Source: Phenylobacterium sp.
GTDB lineage: Bacteria > Pseudomonadota > Alphaproteobacteria > Caulobacterales > Caulobacteraceae
DNA: 64,000 nt
Direction: 5' to 3'
NCBI RefSeq assembly: GCF_022402485.1
Contig: NZ_JAKRSA010000024.1
Span: forward strand, 122,358-186,357
Under the pieces are notes generated by a model, which had not been told where the DNA came from, did no database searches, and saw only the letters and a list, made by a program, of their open reading frames with translations. Shown here in pieces: positions 18,742-25,779 of the stretch. The translations under genes and the position numbers were made by a program. Each line of letters starts with the position of its first letter. Within the stretch, counting starts at the first letter, position 1.

Positions 18742-19842
18742 TCAGGCGCGTTCGGACTCGGCTTCGCCTTGAACGGCAGGTGTGGTGCCGGCCGTCGCGC
18801 TGTCTGCCTTCAACGTGTTGAGGTAAGTGGCCCGGATCCGGGCACCAGCCTCGTCATAGAAGAACGGTAAGAAGCAGTAGCGCCGCCCTTGGGTCACCGG
18901 GGTGGCCTCGTGCAAAAGGGAGCAGGAAAAGATCACTGCCCCGCCCGTGGGGGGGCGATAGGTCTTCGATCCGAACTCAGGGAATCTCAGCTCACCCCCT
19001 ACGTGGCCTTCGGTGTTGAGGTTGATGGAGCAGGCGAAACGGCGGTGTGCGGTACCCGCGGTCGTGTTGTCACGGTGAGGTTTGAAGAAGCCCCCCCCTT
19101 CGCTGTCGTAGCAGGCCACCATGTAGCGTTCGATCCGGCTGGCCTCGAACTGGAACGTCTTCTTGATCTCCGGAAGCAGGCGGGTCTGGAGTTTGTGACG
19201 GACCAGAGCCTTGAGACTTTCGTCTTCAATGACGGCGTCGCGACGCCGCTTGGTGGAATCCATGACCGGAACGGTCTTGCCAGCGATCTCCCGCATCACA
19301 CCGGACGGCTCGCCCCCATGCCCTTCATAGAACCCGATGAGCTGGCGACACATATCCGGCTCAAAGACGCGCGGGACGATCAGCACGGGTGCATGTAGCG
19401 GTACGCCGGCATGGTCGTCTGGCTTTGGCAGCCGGGCGACCACGGTCATGAGGGCGTCCGTCTGATCGATTCCCGCCACCGCATAAATTCTCATAGAAGG
19501 GTCGATCAGGACCCAATGCGGGTTAGGAACGCCTTCCGCGCTCAGGGCATGGTAGCGCCGACTGACCGAGCCATCAGGATCAAAGAACCATTGGAGTCCA
19601 GGCTCGTCCTTGGCGGTGGCAATCGTCGCATCATCCCGAGCCACGGCGAAGGCTGGAATGTTCTTTTGGGCTCTAAGCTGCGTGGTGGCTCTCAGCTGAT
19701 CCAAGGCCCTGGCTCTGGCCTCGACGTCCTCAGGCAGAAACAGCAGAAGGAGGAAGTAGCCGCCCAGGCTTCCAAAGGCGAACTCAGGATTGACGGGGGA
19801 TCCTGTAATGAACCAAGGGGCTGGCTGTCCTGGACGCAGCAT
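18742..19842 (-). CDS. Redoxin-like/2OG-Fe(II) oxygenase fusion
   Basis: A 366-residue two-domain protein. Residues 1-135 have the pattern of a peroxiredoxin/AhpC-TSA fold (opening LRPGQPAPWF, WFFDPDGSVSRRYHA, WVLIDPSMRIYAVAG). The peroxidatic cysteine is absent, because the loop reads LFLPEDVEARA. Residues 150-345 form a prolyl-4-hydroxylase-type 2-oxoglutarate/Fe(II) dioxygenase. The HxD pair is His256/Asp258 (FKPHRDN), the distal ligand is His311 (LLHEATPV), and the 2OG-binding Arg is 320 or 321. The oxygenase half therefore looks active; the redoxin half looks structural or substrate-binding. The gene stands alone, convergent with the photolyase. The substrate is unknown. Confidence 0.85.
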   Translation of the reverse strand: MLRPGQPAPWFITGSPVNPEFAFGSLGGYFLLLLFLPEDVEARARALDQLRATTQLRAQKNIPAFAVARDDATIATAKDEPGLQWFFDPDGSVSRRYHALSAEGVPNPHWVLIDPSMRIYAVAGIDQTDALMTVVARLPKPDDHAGVPLHAPVLIVPRVFEPDMCRQLIGFYEGHGGEPSGVMREIAGKTVPVMDSTKRRRDAVIEDESLKALVRHKLQTRLLPEIKKTFQFEASRIERYMVACYDSEGGGFFKPHRDNTTAGTAHRRFACSINLNTEGHVGGELRFPEFGSKTYRPPTGGAVIFSCSLLHEATPVTQGRRYCFLPFFYDEAGARIRATYLNTLKADSATAGTTPAVQGEAESERA

Positions 19843-20079
19843 AAGGCGCTCTAACCGGAGGCGCAGGCCAAGCCTGCCGTTGAGGGCCCAGAGTCGCCCT
19901 TAGGCTCTCCGGAAACTCAGGTTAGAGAGCCGCCTGCTTGCCGTCGGAGCAAGCGCGGGGGCCTTATAAGAGCGGCATAATGACCCCATAATTGACCCCC
20001 CGACCTGCAGGCCTCAGCGTCAGTTCCGGCCGGCCGCTACCGGCCCGGTTCGCCGGCGCCCAATTGATCCCCCCAGATC

Positions 20080-21615
20080 ATGCCGGCGTCGGCGAGCTTC
20101 AATGTCATCGGCCCTGCGGGCCGCCAGGGGCCCATGCGCGCCTATACCCAGTCCGTGATCCGACGCCACCCGCGTCTATCGACCTATGGCGCAGCCGTGG
20201 TTGTTGTGGTGATCGCCAATCTGGTCGCCTTGCCTTTGGACCATTGGCTTGGCTATGCCCGCGTCTCGATGATCTTTCTGGCCGCCGTGCTGATCAGCGC
20301 GGTCAAGCTGGGCTCAGGTCCGGCCTATCTGGCCTCAATCCTGGGCTTCTTCAGCTACAATTTCTATCTGGTTGAGCCCCAGTTCACCCTCGGAATTGAG
20401 TCTGAAGACTATCTCATTCTGTTGGTTTTCATTGCCGTGGCCATGCTTACCGGGGGGCTGGCCGGCAGGGTGCGTGACGAAGCCAGCCGGTCCCTCAATC
20501 GAGCGCGGACCACGTCGGTGCTGTTTCAGGCAGGCCGCGATTTCGCGGCCTTGGGCGATGAGGCCCCCATCGCCGAACGTCTCGTCGAAGGACTTGCTGA
20601 GGCGGCCCAAGGGGAAGCGGTGCTTCTGATCGATGGTCGGGTTCGACAGAGTCAGAGCGTAATGACGCTGGAGCCGGCCCTCATCGAAGCCCTGGAGGCA
20701 TGCCAGACCACCGGCGTTCTGGCTCCTGGACCCGATGGCTGGCGCCTGCGGGCCCTATTGGCCGAGGGCCGTAGGCTTGGGGCGGCGGCCTGGAGGCCCA
20801 CCATCGTGACGATCGAAGAAGCCGATCAGAGCCGCCTGATCCATGTGCTGATCGACATGGGCACCACCGCCATTGCCCGATCTCGTCTCAGCCAGGCCTG
20901 GGCCGAGATTGAAGCTCGGGAACGTACCGAATCCCTCCGAAACGCCCTGCTGTCCTCAATCTCTCACGATCTTCGCACGCCGCTTGCGGCCATTCTTGCC
21001 TCAGCCTCCAGTTTAAGGACCTTTCGCGGGGTCTTTGAGCCGGAGGTTCAGGATGACCTGCTGGATACGATTACCGAAGAAACCGAACGTTTGAACGCCT
21101 TCGTCGGCAACCTGCTCAGCATGACCCGGCTGGAGGCCACAGCGCTTTCGCCCCAGTCTGCTGCCTTCGACGTATCTGAAGCGCTCGACCGCACCTTGCG
21201 TCGCTATGAGCGCCGTAAGGGGAGCCGCCAGCTGGCCATGACACCCTCGGCACACCCCTTGATTGCCCTGGGTGATCCGATCCTGTTCGAGCAAGTCCTC
21301 GGCAATGTTCTCGACAATGCCCTTCGTTTCAGCCCCGAGGACGGCGTTGTCACCATCGCCGCCCGGTATGAGGGGAATGTTCTGGCGATTGACGTGATGG
21401 ATCAAGGAAGCGGGGTTCCTGAAAACGAACTCGAGCTCATTTTCAACAAGTTCTACCGATCCAGTACCACGCGAGAAACGCTCCAGGGGGCAGGCCTTGG
21501 TCTGTCGATTGTCAGGGGATTGATGGAGGCGATGGGCGGCTCAGCGGTTGCCCGGCTGGGGGAGCAGGGCCGCGGGCTCATTGTGCGGCTGCAGTTGCCC
21601 AGGGGGGACTCATGA
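20080..21615 (+). CDS. KdpD-like sensor kinase lacking the KdpD/USP region
   Basis: A 511-residue histidine kinase resembling only the C-terminal half of KdpD. It has four transmembrane helices (about 38-128, DUF4118) and a GAF-like segment. HisKA follows with His296 (SSISHDLRTPL), then HATPase with NVLDNALRF and GAGLGLSIV. The N-terminal KdpD nucleotide-binding and universal-stress domains are missing. It overlaps the kdpE-like gene by four bases (ATGA). No kdpFABC transporter is present in the window. The start is ATG 20080, but ATG 20134, preceded by AGGGG, is equally possible. The upstream 237-base gap contains a 7-bp inverted repeat (19903-19909/19925-19931) and no clear promoter. Confidence 0.87.
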   Translation: MPASASFNVIGPAGRQGPMRAYTQSVIRRHPRLSTYGAAVVVVVIANLVALPLDHWLGYARVSMIFLAAVLISAVKLGSGPAYLASILGFFSYNFYLVEPQFTLGIESEDYLILLVFIAVAMLTGGLAGRVRDEASRSLNRARTTSVLFQAGRDFAALGDEAPIAERLVEGLAEAAQGEAVLLIDGRVRQSQSVMTLEPALIEALEACQTTGVLAPGPDGWRLRALLAEGRRLGAAAWRPTIVTIEEADQSRLIHVLIDMGTTAIARSRLSQAWAEIEARERTESLRNALLSSISHDLRTPLAAILASASSLRTFRGVFEPEVQDDLLDTITEETERLNAFVGNLLSMTRLEATALSPQSAAFDVSEALDRTLRRYERRKGSRQLAMTPSAHPLIALGDPILFEQVLGNVLDNALRFSPEDGVVTIAARYEGNVLAIDVMDQGSGVPENELELIFNKFYRSSTTRETLQGAGLGLSIVRGLMEAMGGSAVARLGEQGRGLIVRLQLPRGDS

Positions 21616-22304
21616 GCGCCGGCGCACATCTTCTGTTGGTGGACGATGAGCCGCAGATTCTCAGGTCCCTGCGACCAGCATTGATGGCGGCGGGCTATGG
21701 CGTGGCGACCGCCGAGACTGGCGCGGGGGCATTGAGTTACCTGGCTGGAGAGCCCTGTGACCTGGTCATTCTGGATCTGGGGCTCCCCGACATGGACGGC
21801 AAGGATGTGATCACCCGTCTGCGGGAGTGGTCCGAGATCCCGGTTATCGTCTTGTCCGCTCGCAATCTCGTGGAAGAGAAAATCGCTGCCCTCGACCTCG
21901 GGGCCGATGACTTTGTCCATAAGCCATTTGCGGTTGACGAGTTGCTGGCCAGGGTGCGGGCGACGCTCAGGGGCCGAGACCTGCGTCTTGCCGGCCGCGC
22001 CAGTTTCCGCAGCGCTGAACTGGAAGTCAATTTTGCGGCCCGCCGGGCCTATATCCAAGGTGAAGAGGTGCGCCTGACCCCCAGGGAGTACGACCTAGTA
22101 CGCACCCTGGCGCGCCATTCCGGGCGGGTAGTCACCCATAAGCAGATCATTGCCGCTGTGTGGGGCCCAGACGCCTCTGTGGACGCGCAGTTTGTCCGGG
22201 TGCTGGTGGCGCAGTTGCGGCAGAAACTCGAAGAGAACCCATCGGCACCCCGCATTCTGCTTACCGAAACCGGCGTAGGTTACAGGCTCGCTGGCGAAGA
22301 CTAA
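21612..22304 (+). CDS. kdpE: KdpE-like OmpR-family response regulator
   Basis: A 230-residue regulator: receiver domain with phospho-acceptor Asp55 (VILDLGLPD), conserved Lys in HKPFAVDELLARV, and a winged-helix C-terminal domain ending in ILLTETGVGYRL. It is closest in pattern to KdpE. It is translationally coupled to the upstream kinase by an ATGA overlap, so the two form a two-component pair. Whether it controls potassium uptake is not shown here. It converges on arsC with a four-base overlap. Confidence 0.87.
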   Translation: MSAGAHLLLVDDEPQILRSLRPALMAAGYGVATAETGAGALSYLAGEPCDLVILDLGLPDMDGKDVITRLREWSEIPVIVLSARNLVEEKIAALDLGADDFVHKPFAVDELLARVRATLRGRDLRLAGRASFRSAELEVNFAARRAYIQGEEVRLTPREYDLVRTLARHSGRVVTHKQIIAAVWGPDASVDAQFVRVLVAQLRQKLEENPSAPRILLTETGVGYRLAGED

Positions 22305-22708
22305 GGCCGAGCGCGCACCACCTCTCCATCCTCCTTGGTGAAGGGGGAAAAGGCCGTGGGGGGCAGGAGATCCAGGACCGCTTCGGAAGGCCGGCAGAGC
22401 TTCACCCCCTGCGCGGTTACGACAACAGGGCGGTTCATGAGGATCGGGTGCGCCTCAATGGCGTCCAGCAGGGCTTCATCGCTCAGGGACTGATCGTCGA
22501 GGCCAAGGTCTGAATAGGGCGTACCCTTCTCCCGGAGGATGCCGCGGACCCCAATCCCCATGCGTGCCACGAGGCTGGCGACGAGGGTCCGGCTCGGCGG
22601 TGTTTTAAGGTATTCAATGACATGAGGCTCAAATCCTAGATGGCGGATGAGCTCTAGAGTGTTCCGCGACGTGCCGCAGGCCGGGTTGTGATAAATGATG
22701 ATGTCCAT
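22301..22708 (-). CDS. arsC: Glutaredoxin-type arsenate reductase ArsC
   Basis: A 135-residue thioredoxin-fold enzyme reducing As(V) to As(III) with glutathione and glutaredoxin. The active-site cysteine is Cys11 in YHNPACGTSRN; the LMNRPVV segment is also diagnostic. I start at ATG 22708; a TTG three codons upstream is less likely. It lies 14 bases after arsR and is surely cotranscribed. No arsenite efflux gene (arsB/acr3) is present nearby, so export must be encoded elsewhere. Confidence 0.92.
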   Translation of the reverse strand: MDIIIYHNPACGTSRNTLELIRHLGFEPHVIEYLKTPPSRTLVASLVARMGIGVRGILREKGTPYSDLGLDDQSLSDEALLDAIEAHPILMNRPVVVTAQGVKLCRPSEAVLDLLPPTAFSPFTKEDGEVVRARP

Positions 22709-22722
22709 GACGATCAACGCCC

Positions 22723-23052
22723 TCAGCAGGTGGCCAGTTCAGAAACCAGCGGGCCGCAAACCTCAGCGCGGCCTTGGCAACAGTCTTTCAGTAGGAACAG
22801 GGTCAGGGCCTGAATCTGACCCAGCTCAACCCGGTAGATGATTGAGCGGCTGCGGCGTTCGGCGCTGACCAAGCCGGCGCGGGCCAGAACGGCCAGGTGG
22901 GCTGACATCGTGTTGGCGGGGGCGCCGAGCGCCTGGGCGATGTCACCCGCCGGCAGGCCTTGTGGCATGTTCCGCACGAGAAGCCGGAACGCCTCTAGCC
23001 GGGTGGGCTGGGCGAGGGCGGACAGGGCGATGATGGCGGCATCAGGTTCCAT
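22723..23052 (-). CDS. arsR: ArsR-family metalloregulatory repressor
   Basis: A 109-residue winged-helix repressor (helix-turn-helix around NTMSAHLAVLARAGLV). The C-terminal helix carries Cys91, Cys92 and Cys99 (DCCQGRAEVC), a cysteine arrangement used for As(III)/Sb(III) sensing in one ArsR subgroup, in place of the classic CVC in the DNA-binding helix. The start at ATG 23052 gives the usual length. A candidate operator directly abuts the start codon. It is divergent from a TetR-family gene and heads the arsR-arsC pair. Confidence 0.9.
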   Translation of the reverse strand: MEPDAAIIALSALAQPTRLEAFRLLVRNMPQGLPAGDIAQALGAPANTMSAHLAVLARAGLVSAERRSRSIIYRVELGQIQALTLFLLKDCCQGRAEVCGPLVSELATC

Positions 23053-23054
23053 AG

Positions 23055-23070
23055 TTCCAATATGATTGAA
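23055..23070. promoter_or_regulatory. Candidate ArsR operator
   Basis: The imperfect palindrome TTCCAATATGATTGAA, with half-sites TTC(C)AAT and ATTGAA, lies two bases upstream of the arsR start codon. ArsR-family repressors bind such AT-rich inverted repeats near their own promoter, which suggests autoregulation. The site is in the 103-base arsR/tetR divergent gap. Confidence 0.45.
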
Positions 23071-23155
23071 CTGTCTGAGCAGGCAAGGTCCCGGGGGCAA
23101 GGGATGCCGACGCTGCTCGGCTTGCGTTGTGGAATGCGTGGTCCATAATTGCGCT

Positions 23156-23731
23156 ATGGCGCGTCCCCTTGAATTTGACCGTACCCTGGCCGTTCAGAAG
23201 GCCCTGATGCTGTTCTGGAGCCGTGGCTATCAGGCCACCTCCCTGTCGGATCTGACAAACGACCTGCAGATTAGTCGGTCGAGCTTTTACGCGGCCTTTG
23301 GAGACAAGCGTGGCTTGTTCCTGGAGTGTTTGGATCAGTTTGCCGCCCGCAGCATCGCCATCCTGGCCGAAGCGCGCGCCCGTCAAGCGCCCCTTGAGGC
23401 GCTCCGCGCCTTTTTTGACCATGGCTTTGCGATGTCTGTTGAGGATCGCTCGGCATGGGGCTGCCTCTTGGTCAACACGGTCCTGGAAATGGCCGATGTC
23501 GACGAAGACATCTGTGACTATGCCCGCCGGCGGCTCTCCGAAGTCGAGGACGCCTTTCATCTGTGTCTGAAGGATACGGGCTGCGGCCCTGAGAAGGCGG
23601 CGGAACTCTCTTCATTCCTGATGCTGGTCAATGAGGGCCTGCGGGTCTCCAACCGGCGCGCCCTGCCTGAAGCGATCCAGCGCCAACAGATCGACACCAC
23701 CTTCCGTCTGCTCGTCACTGCCCTGGCCTGA
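23156..23731 (+). CDS. TetR/AcrR-family transcriptional regulator
   Basis: A 191-residue regulator with an N-terminal helix-turn-helix (about 8-55, ALMLFWSRGYQATSLSDLT then ISRSSFYAAFGDKRGLF) and a ligand-binding C-terminal region of the TetR_C_16/YcdC-like type. It includes Cys residues in WGCLLVNTVLEMA and a CLKDTGCG stretch. It is divergent from arsR. Its target may be the intergenic space or genes elsewhere, as nothing downstream on its strand looks like a regulated partner. Confidence 0.9.
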   Translation: MARPLEFDRTLAVQKALMLFWSRGYQATSLSDLTNDLQISRSSFYAAFGDKRGLFLECLDQFAARSIAILAEARARQAPLEALRAFFDHGFAMSVEDRSAWGCLLVNTVLEMADVDEDICDYARRRLSEVEDAFHLCLKDTGCGPEKAAELSSFLMLVNEGLRVSNRRALPEAIQRQQIDTTFRLLVTALA

Positions 23732-23770
23732 GGCCGTGCTGTTCAAGAGCTGAGGCGGGGCACCCTAGAC

Positions 23771-24568
23771 CTAGGAGCCAGGCAAGGGGGCGGGGGTCAG
23801 ACCGCCCAGGTCGCAGGCCTCGTGAATGCCCAGATCGCAGGGGCGCTGGAGCAGTTCGAGGGCGATGCCGCGGTCCTGGCGCACCCCTTTGCCCTCAAGG
23901 TAGAGCTTCGCCATTTCCACATAGCCGGCCTGTGACCCCATATCGATCATCGCCTGGAAGGCGGACTCAGCGCGGGTGTAATCCACCGGGCCGCCACGCC
24001 CGTCCTTGGACATGAGTCCCAGGGCCCAAAGCCCCGAGGAGTTGGGGGCCTGTTCCGCCTGACGTTCATAGAGCGCCCTGGCCTTGACCTCGTCCCGGGG
24101 CCAGCCAAAGCGTCCTGTCTCGTAAAAATGGGCGAGGTTGCCCAGCGCGCTCCCGTCCCCCAGCTCGATCCCGAGATTGTAGTAGCGTTCGGCTGTGGAC
24201 AGGTCGCGCTTGCGGGCGGCGTCAAAGGCCATGTCGCCCAATTCCCGCAGCATGGCCTCGCGCTGCGTCCTGGCCTCTTGAACGGTGTAGGCCCGGTCTG
24301 ACGCGGCGATGACCTGATTGTAGTAGCTGGCCGCCTTTCGGAAGTTCCGGATGCCGGTCCAGCCATAATGGTAGCTCTGCGCCGCCAAATGGGCCGCGTC
24401 GGCTAGCCCCAAGGCTGCCGCCTTCTCGTAAGCGATCAATGCCGGAGCCTCCTCGCCCATGACGCTGTGGTCCTTGCCGGTCTGGAACAGCTGCTGGGCG
24501 CTTTGGGCCTCAACAGCCTGTGGCCAAGCCAGGAGGGCCACTGCGCAGATCAGCCCCATGGTTTTCAT
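23771..24568 (-). CDS. Exported Sel1-like/TPR repeat protein
   Basis: A 265-residue protein with a signal peptide (cleavage after AVEA, residue 21) followed by Sel1-like helical repeats. Recognisable units include ALIAYEKAAALGLADAAHLA, GSALGNLAHFYETGRFGWP and AKLYLEGKGVRQDRGIALEL. Sel1 repeats mediate protein-protein contact, so it is likely a periplasmic scaffold. No enzymatic domain is visible. A decayed gene with a similar repeat lies about 1 kb upstream, at 25531-25740. Confidence 0.85.
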   Translation of the reverse strand: MKTMGLICAVALLAWPQAVEAQSAQQLFQTGKDHSVMGEEAPALIAYEKAAALGLADAAHLAAQSYHYGWTGIRNFRKAASYYNQVIAASDRAYTVQEARTQREAMLRELGDMAFDAARKRDLSTAERYYNLGIELGDGSALGNLAHFYETGRFGWPRDEVKARALYERQAEQAPNSSGLWALGLMSKDGRGGPVDYTRAESAFQAMIDMGSQAGYVEMAKLYLEGKGVRQDRGIALELLQRPCDLGIHEACDLGGLTPAPLPGS

Positions 24569-24671
24569 ATTCCGCTGAGAGTCCCCGCCGTTTGAGCCAG
24601 TGGTCGCTGATCATCAGGGCTGCGCAACTTATCGGAAGTTAGCGTCAGCCTGCTCGCCGTGGCGTCACCGC

Positions 24672-25109
24672 TCAACTTCCGCCGCCCCGCAACCAGATTC
24701 GACCGCTTTCGTAAGCGGTACGACAGTCGGTGGCGTCCCGCCGGGCATCAGCTTCCAAAAGCGTGCTCTGGGTCATCCCGGGTCCGATAAAGCGTGGATC
24801 GTCACATTCCCCATCAAAGGCCCAGGTGCTTGTGTCATCGCCGAACTCAATTGTCGGCACCCCTCGGCCATCCCGCGGCCAGATCCGGCCGTCTTGAAAG
24901 GCTATGCGGCAGTCGGTTGCGTCGTGCCGTACATCGGCTTCTAAGAGGGTGGTCTGGGTCATTCCAGGTCCGACGAAGCGAAGATCATCGCACTCCCCGT
25001 CCAGGGCCCATTCGCTGCGATCATCGCCAAAATCGACCGGCTGGGCCACCGCCGTTGGCGGCAACGCAAGGGTCAAGGCCGTCGCCAAGCCGGTGAATAG
25101 CCGTTTCAT
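24672..25109 (-). CDS. Small exported protein of two tandem ECDD repeats
   Basis: A 145-residue protein with a signal peptide (MKRLFTGLATALTLALPPTA, cleavage near VAQ). The mature part is two copies of a 51-residue unit at 27-77 and 89-139, identical at 39 of 51 positions by my hand alignment. Each unit starts FGDD, contains DGECDD, GPGMTQ and DATDCR, and ends GRIW. Each has two cysteines (40/67 and 102/129), consistent with one disulfide per unit, and dense acidic residues that could bind a cation. I know the DGECDDPRF pattern from other proteobacterial proteins, but not its function. ATG 25109 is preceded by GGGGG and a good promoter. Confidence 0.82.
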   Translation of the reverse strand: MKRLFTGLATALTLALPPTAVAQPVDFGDDRSEWALDGECDDLRFVGPGMTQTTLLEADVRHDATDCRIAFQDGRIWPRDGRGVPTIEFGDDTSTWAFDGECDDPRFIGPGMTQSTLLEADARRDATDCRTAYESGRIWLRGGGS

Positions 25110-25137
25110 GATCCCCCGCCTTGGCACCCATGGGCCA

Positions 25138-25165
25138 ACAGTACCCGCCGGTCTGGACTTGTCAA
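25138..25165 (-). promoter_or_regulatory. Promoter of the ECDD repeat gene
   Basis: On the minus strand, TTGACA (25165-25160) and TACTGT (25143-25138) are spaced by 16 bases, a good sigma-70-type match. Transcription would begin about 22 bases before the ATG at 25109. Confidence 0.5.
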
Positions 25166-25338
25166 AATGGCGGCACCTATACCGTGACCCCGTTCAGCAG
25201 GGCTTTGGCTCTTCAAGACCAAGGGCCAATTCATCGATCATCCCCCGGCTTGCGCTCTTGTTTGCGCTGCCCCCCGGGCCGGGGAAGAAGCAGTCTTTCT
25301 CAGTAATTCCCCTTGAAACGCCCCGGAAACAGGCCTGA

Positions 25339-25401
25339 CCGCACCCGTGCGCCCATGGCCAGACCAGGGCAGGCCGGTCCCTAGAGGGCGCACGGGTGCG
25401 G
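25339..25401. repeat. Perfect 16-bp inverted repeat with 31-base loop
   Basis: CCGCACCCGTGCGCCC (25339-25354) and its exact reverse complement (25386-25401) enclose 31 bases. Matching stops abruptly on both sides of each arm. There is no adjacent T-run and no gene ends nearby, so a simple terminator is unlikely. It could be a small mobile-element end pair, a REP-like element, or a structured RNA. Confidence 0.65.
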
Positions 25402-25530
25402 CTGCTAGTGGACTGGCAAGATGACGATGGGGCCTTTAGGGACCTGCTCGCCGCGACGGTGCTAAGCCGTTGGGGCGCTCCGATGTAGTCTACGCCCGAG
25501 GCCATAAAACGCGGGACATGAGGTCTGCGA

Positions 25531-25740
25531 TGGGGCGGCGTTTCATCAGGGCTTTCTGGCGCTGTCGTTTCGAGCGCGGCAACCGCTCAAGCCGCTGACC
25601 CCTTTGCGCTGGGCGCGGCCACCTACCGCGCTGGAAACCACGCGGAGGCGCTCGAGCATTTTCGTATTACCGGCGCGCAGACGTTCCTCGGCACTCTCTA
25701 CGCCACCGGCAGGGGCGATCCGAGCGAGGCCTGTAATAAT
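25531..25740 (+). pseudogene. Decayed Sel1-like repeat protein fragment
   Basis: One plus-strand frame from about 25570 reads AATAQAADPFALGAATYRAG and continues NHAEALEHFR, FLGTLYATGRGDPSEA. This is a signal-peptide end followed by a Sel1/TPR-like unit. The ATG-initiated N-terminus MGRRFIRAF lies in a different frame, so at least one frameshift separates them. The repeat frame then runs into the AT-rich patch at 25735 and loses coding character. It is interpreted as the 5' remnant of a gene truncated at the cassette boundary. Confidence 0.5.
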
Positions 25741-25749
25741 CATTTAATT
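25738..25749. repeat. Left copy of 12-bp AT-rich inverted repeat
   Basis: AATCATTTAATT is the exact reverse complement of AATTAAATGATT at 28900-28911. The two copies enclose the three-gene PhyH/AKR/hydrolase cassette (3174 bases in total). The sequence stands out as AT-rich in a high-GC chromosome. Confidence 0.45.
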
Positions 25750-25779
25750 CAATGTGATAGTGACGGCTTTGGCGGAGGC

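Larger units (their letters stand above)
25166..25779. other. 614-base gap: repeat, gene remnant, no intact gene
   Basis: No open frame here has the composition of a real gene. The stretch contains a perfect 16-bp inverted repeat (25339-25401), a frameshifted Sel1-like remnant on the plus strand (25531-25740) and an abrupt AT-rich patch (25733-25755) that is one half of the inverted repeat bracketing the next cassette. The order of these elements suggests a place of repeated insertion and loss. Confidence 0.6.

Noticed and set aside
25339..25401. CRISPR-like or transposon-end array
   Set aside because: Only one pair of arms is seen, with no repeated spacer unit and no transposase in the window. 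I kept it as an unexplained inverted repeat.
25194..25505. Minus-strand frame of 103 codons across the inverted repeat
   Set aside because: It spans the 16-bp inverted repeat, has no recognisable pattern or good ribosome site, and ends in the gap without a neighbour.
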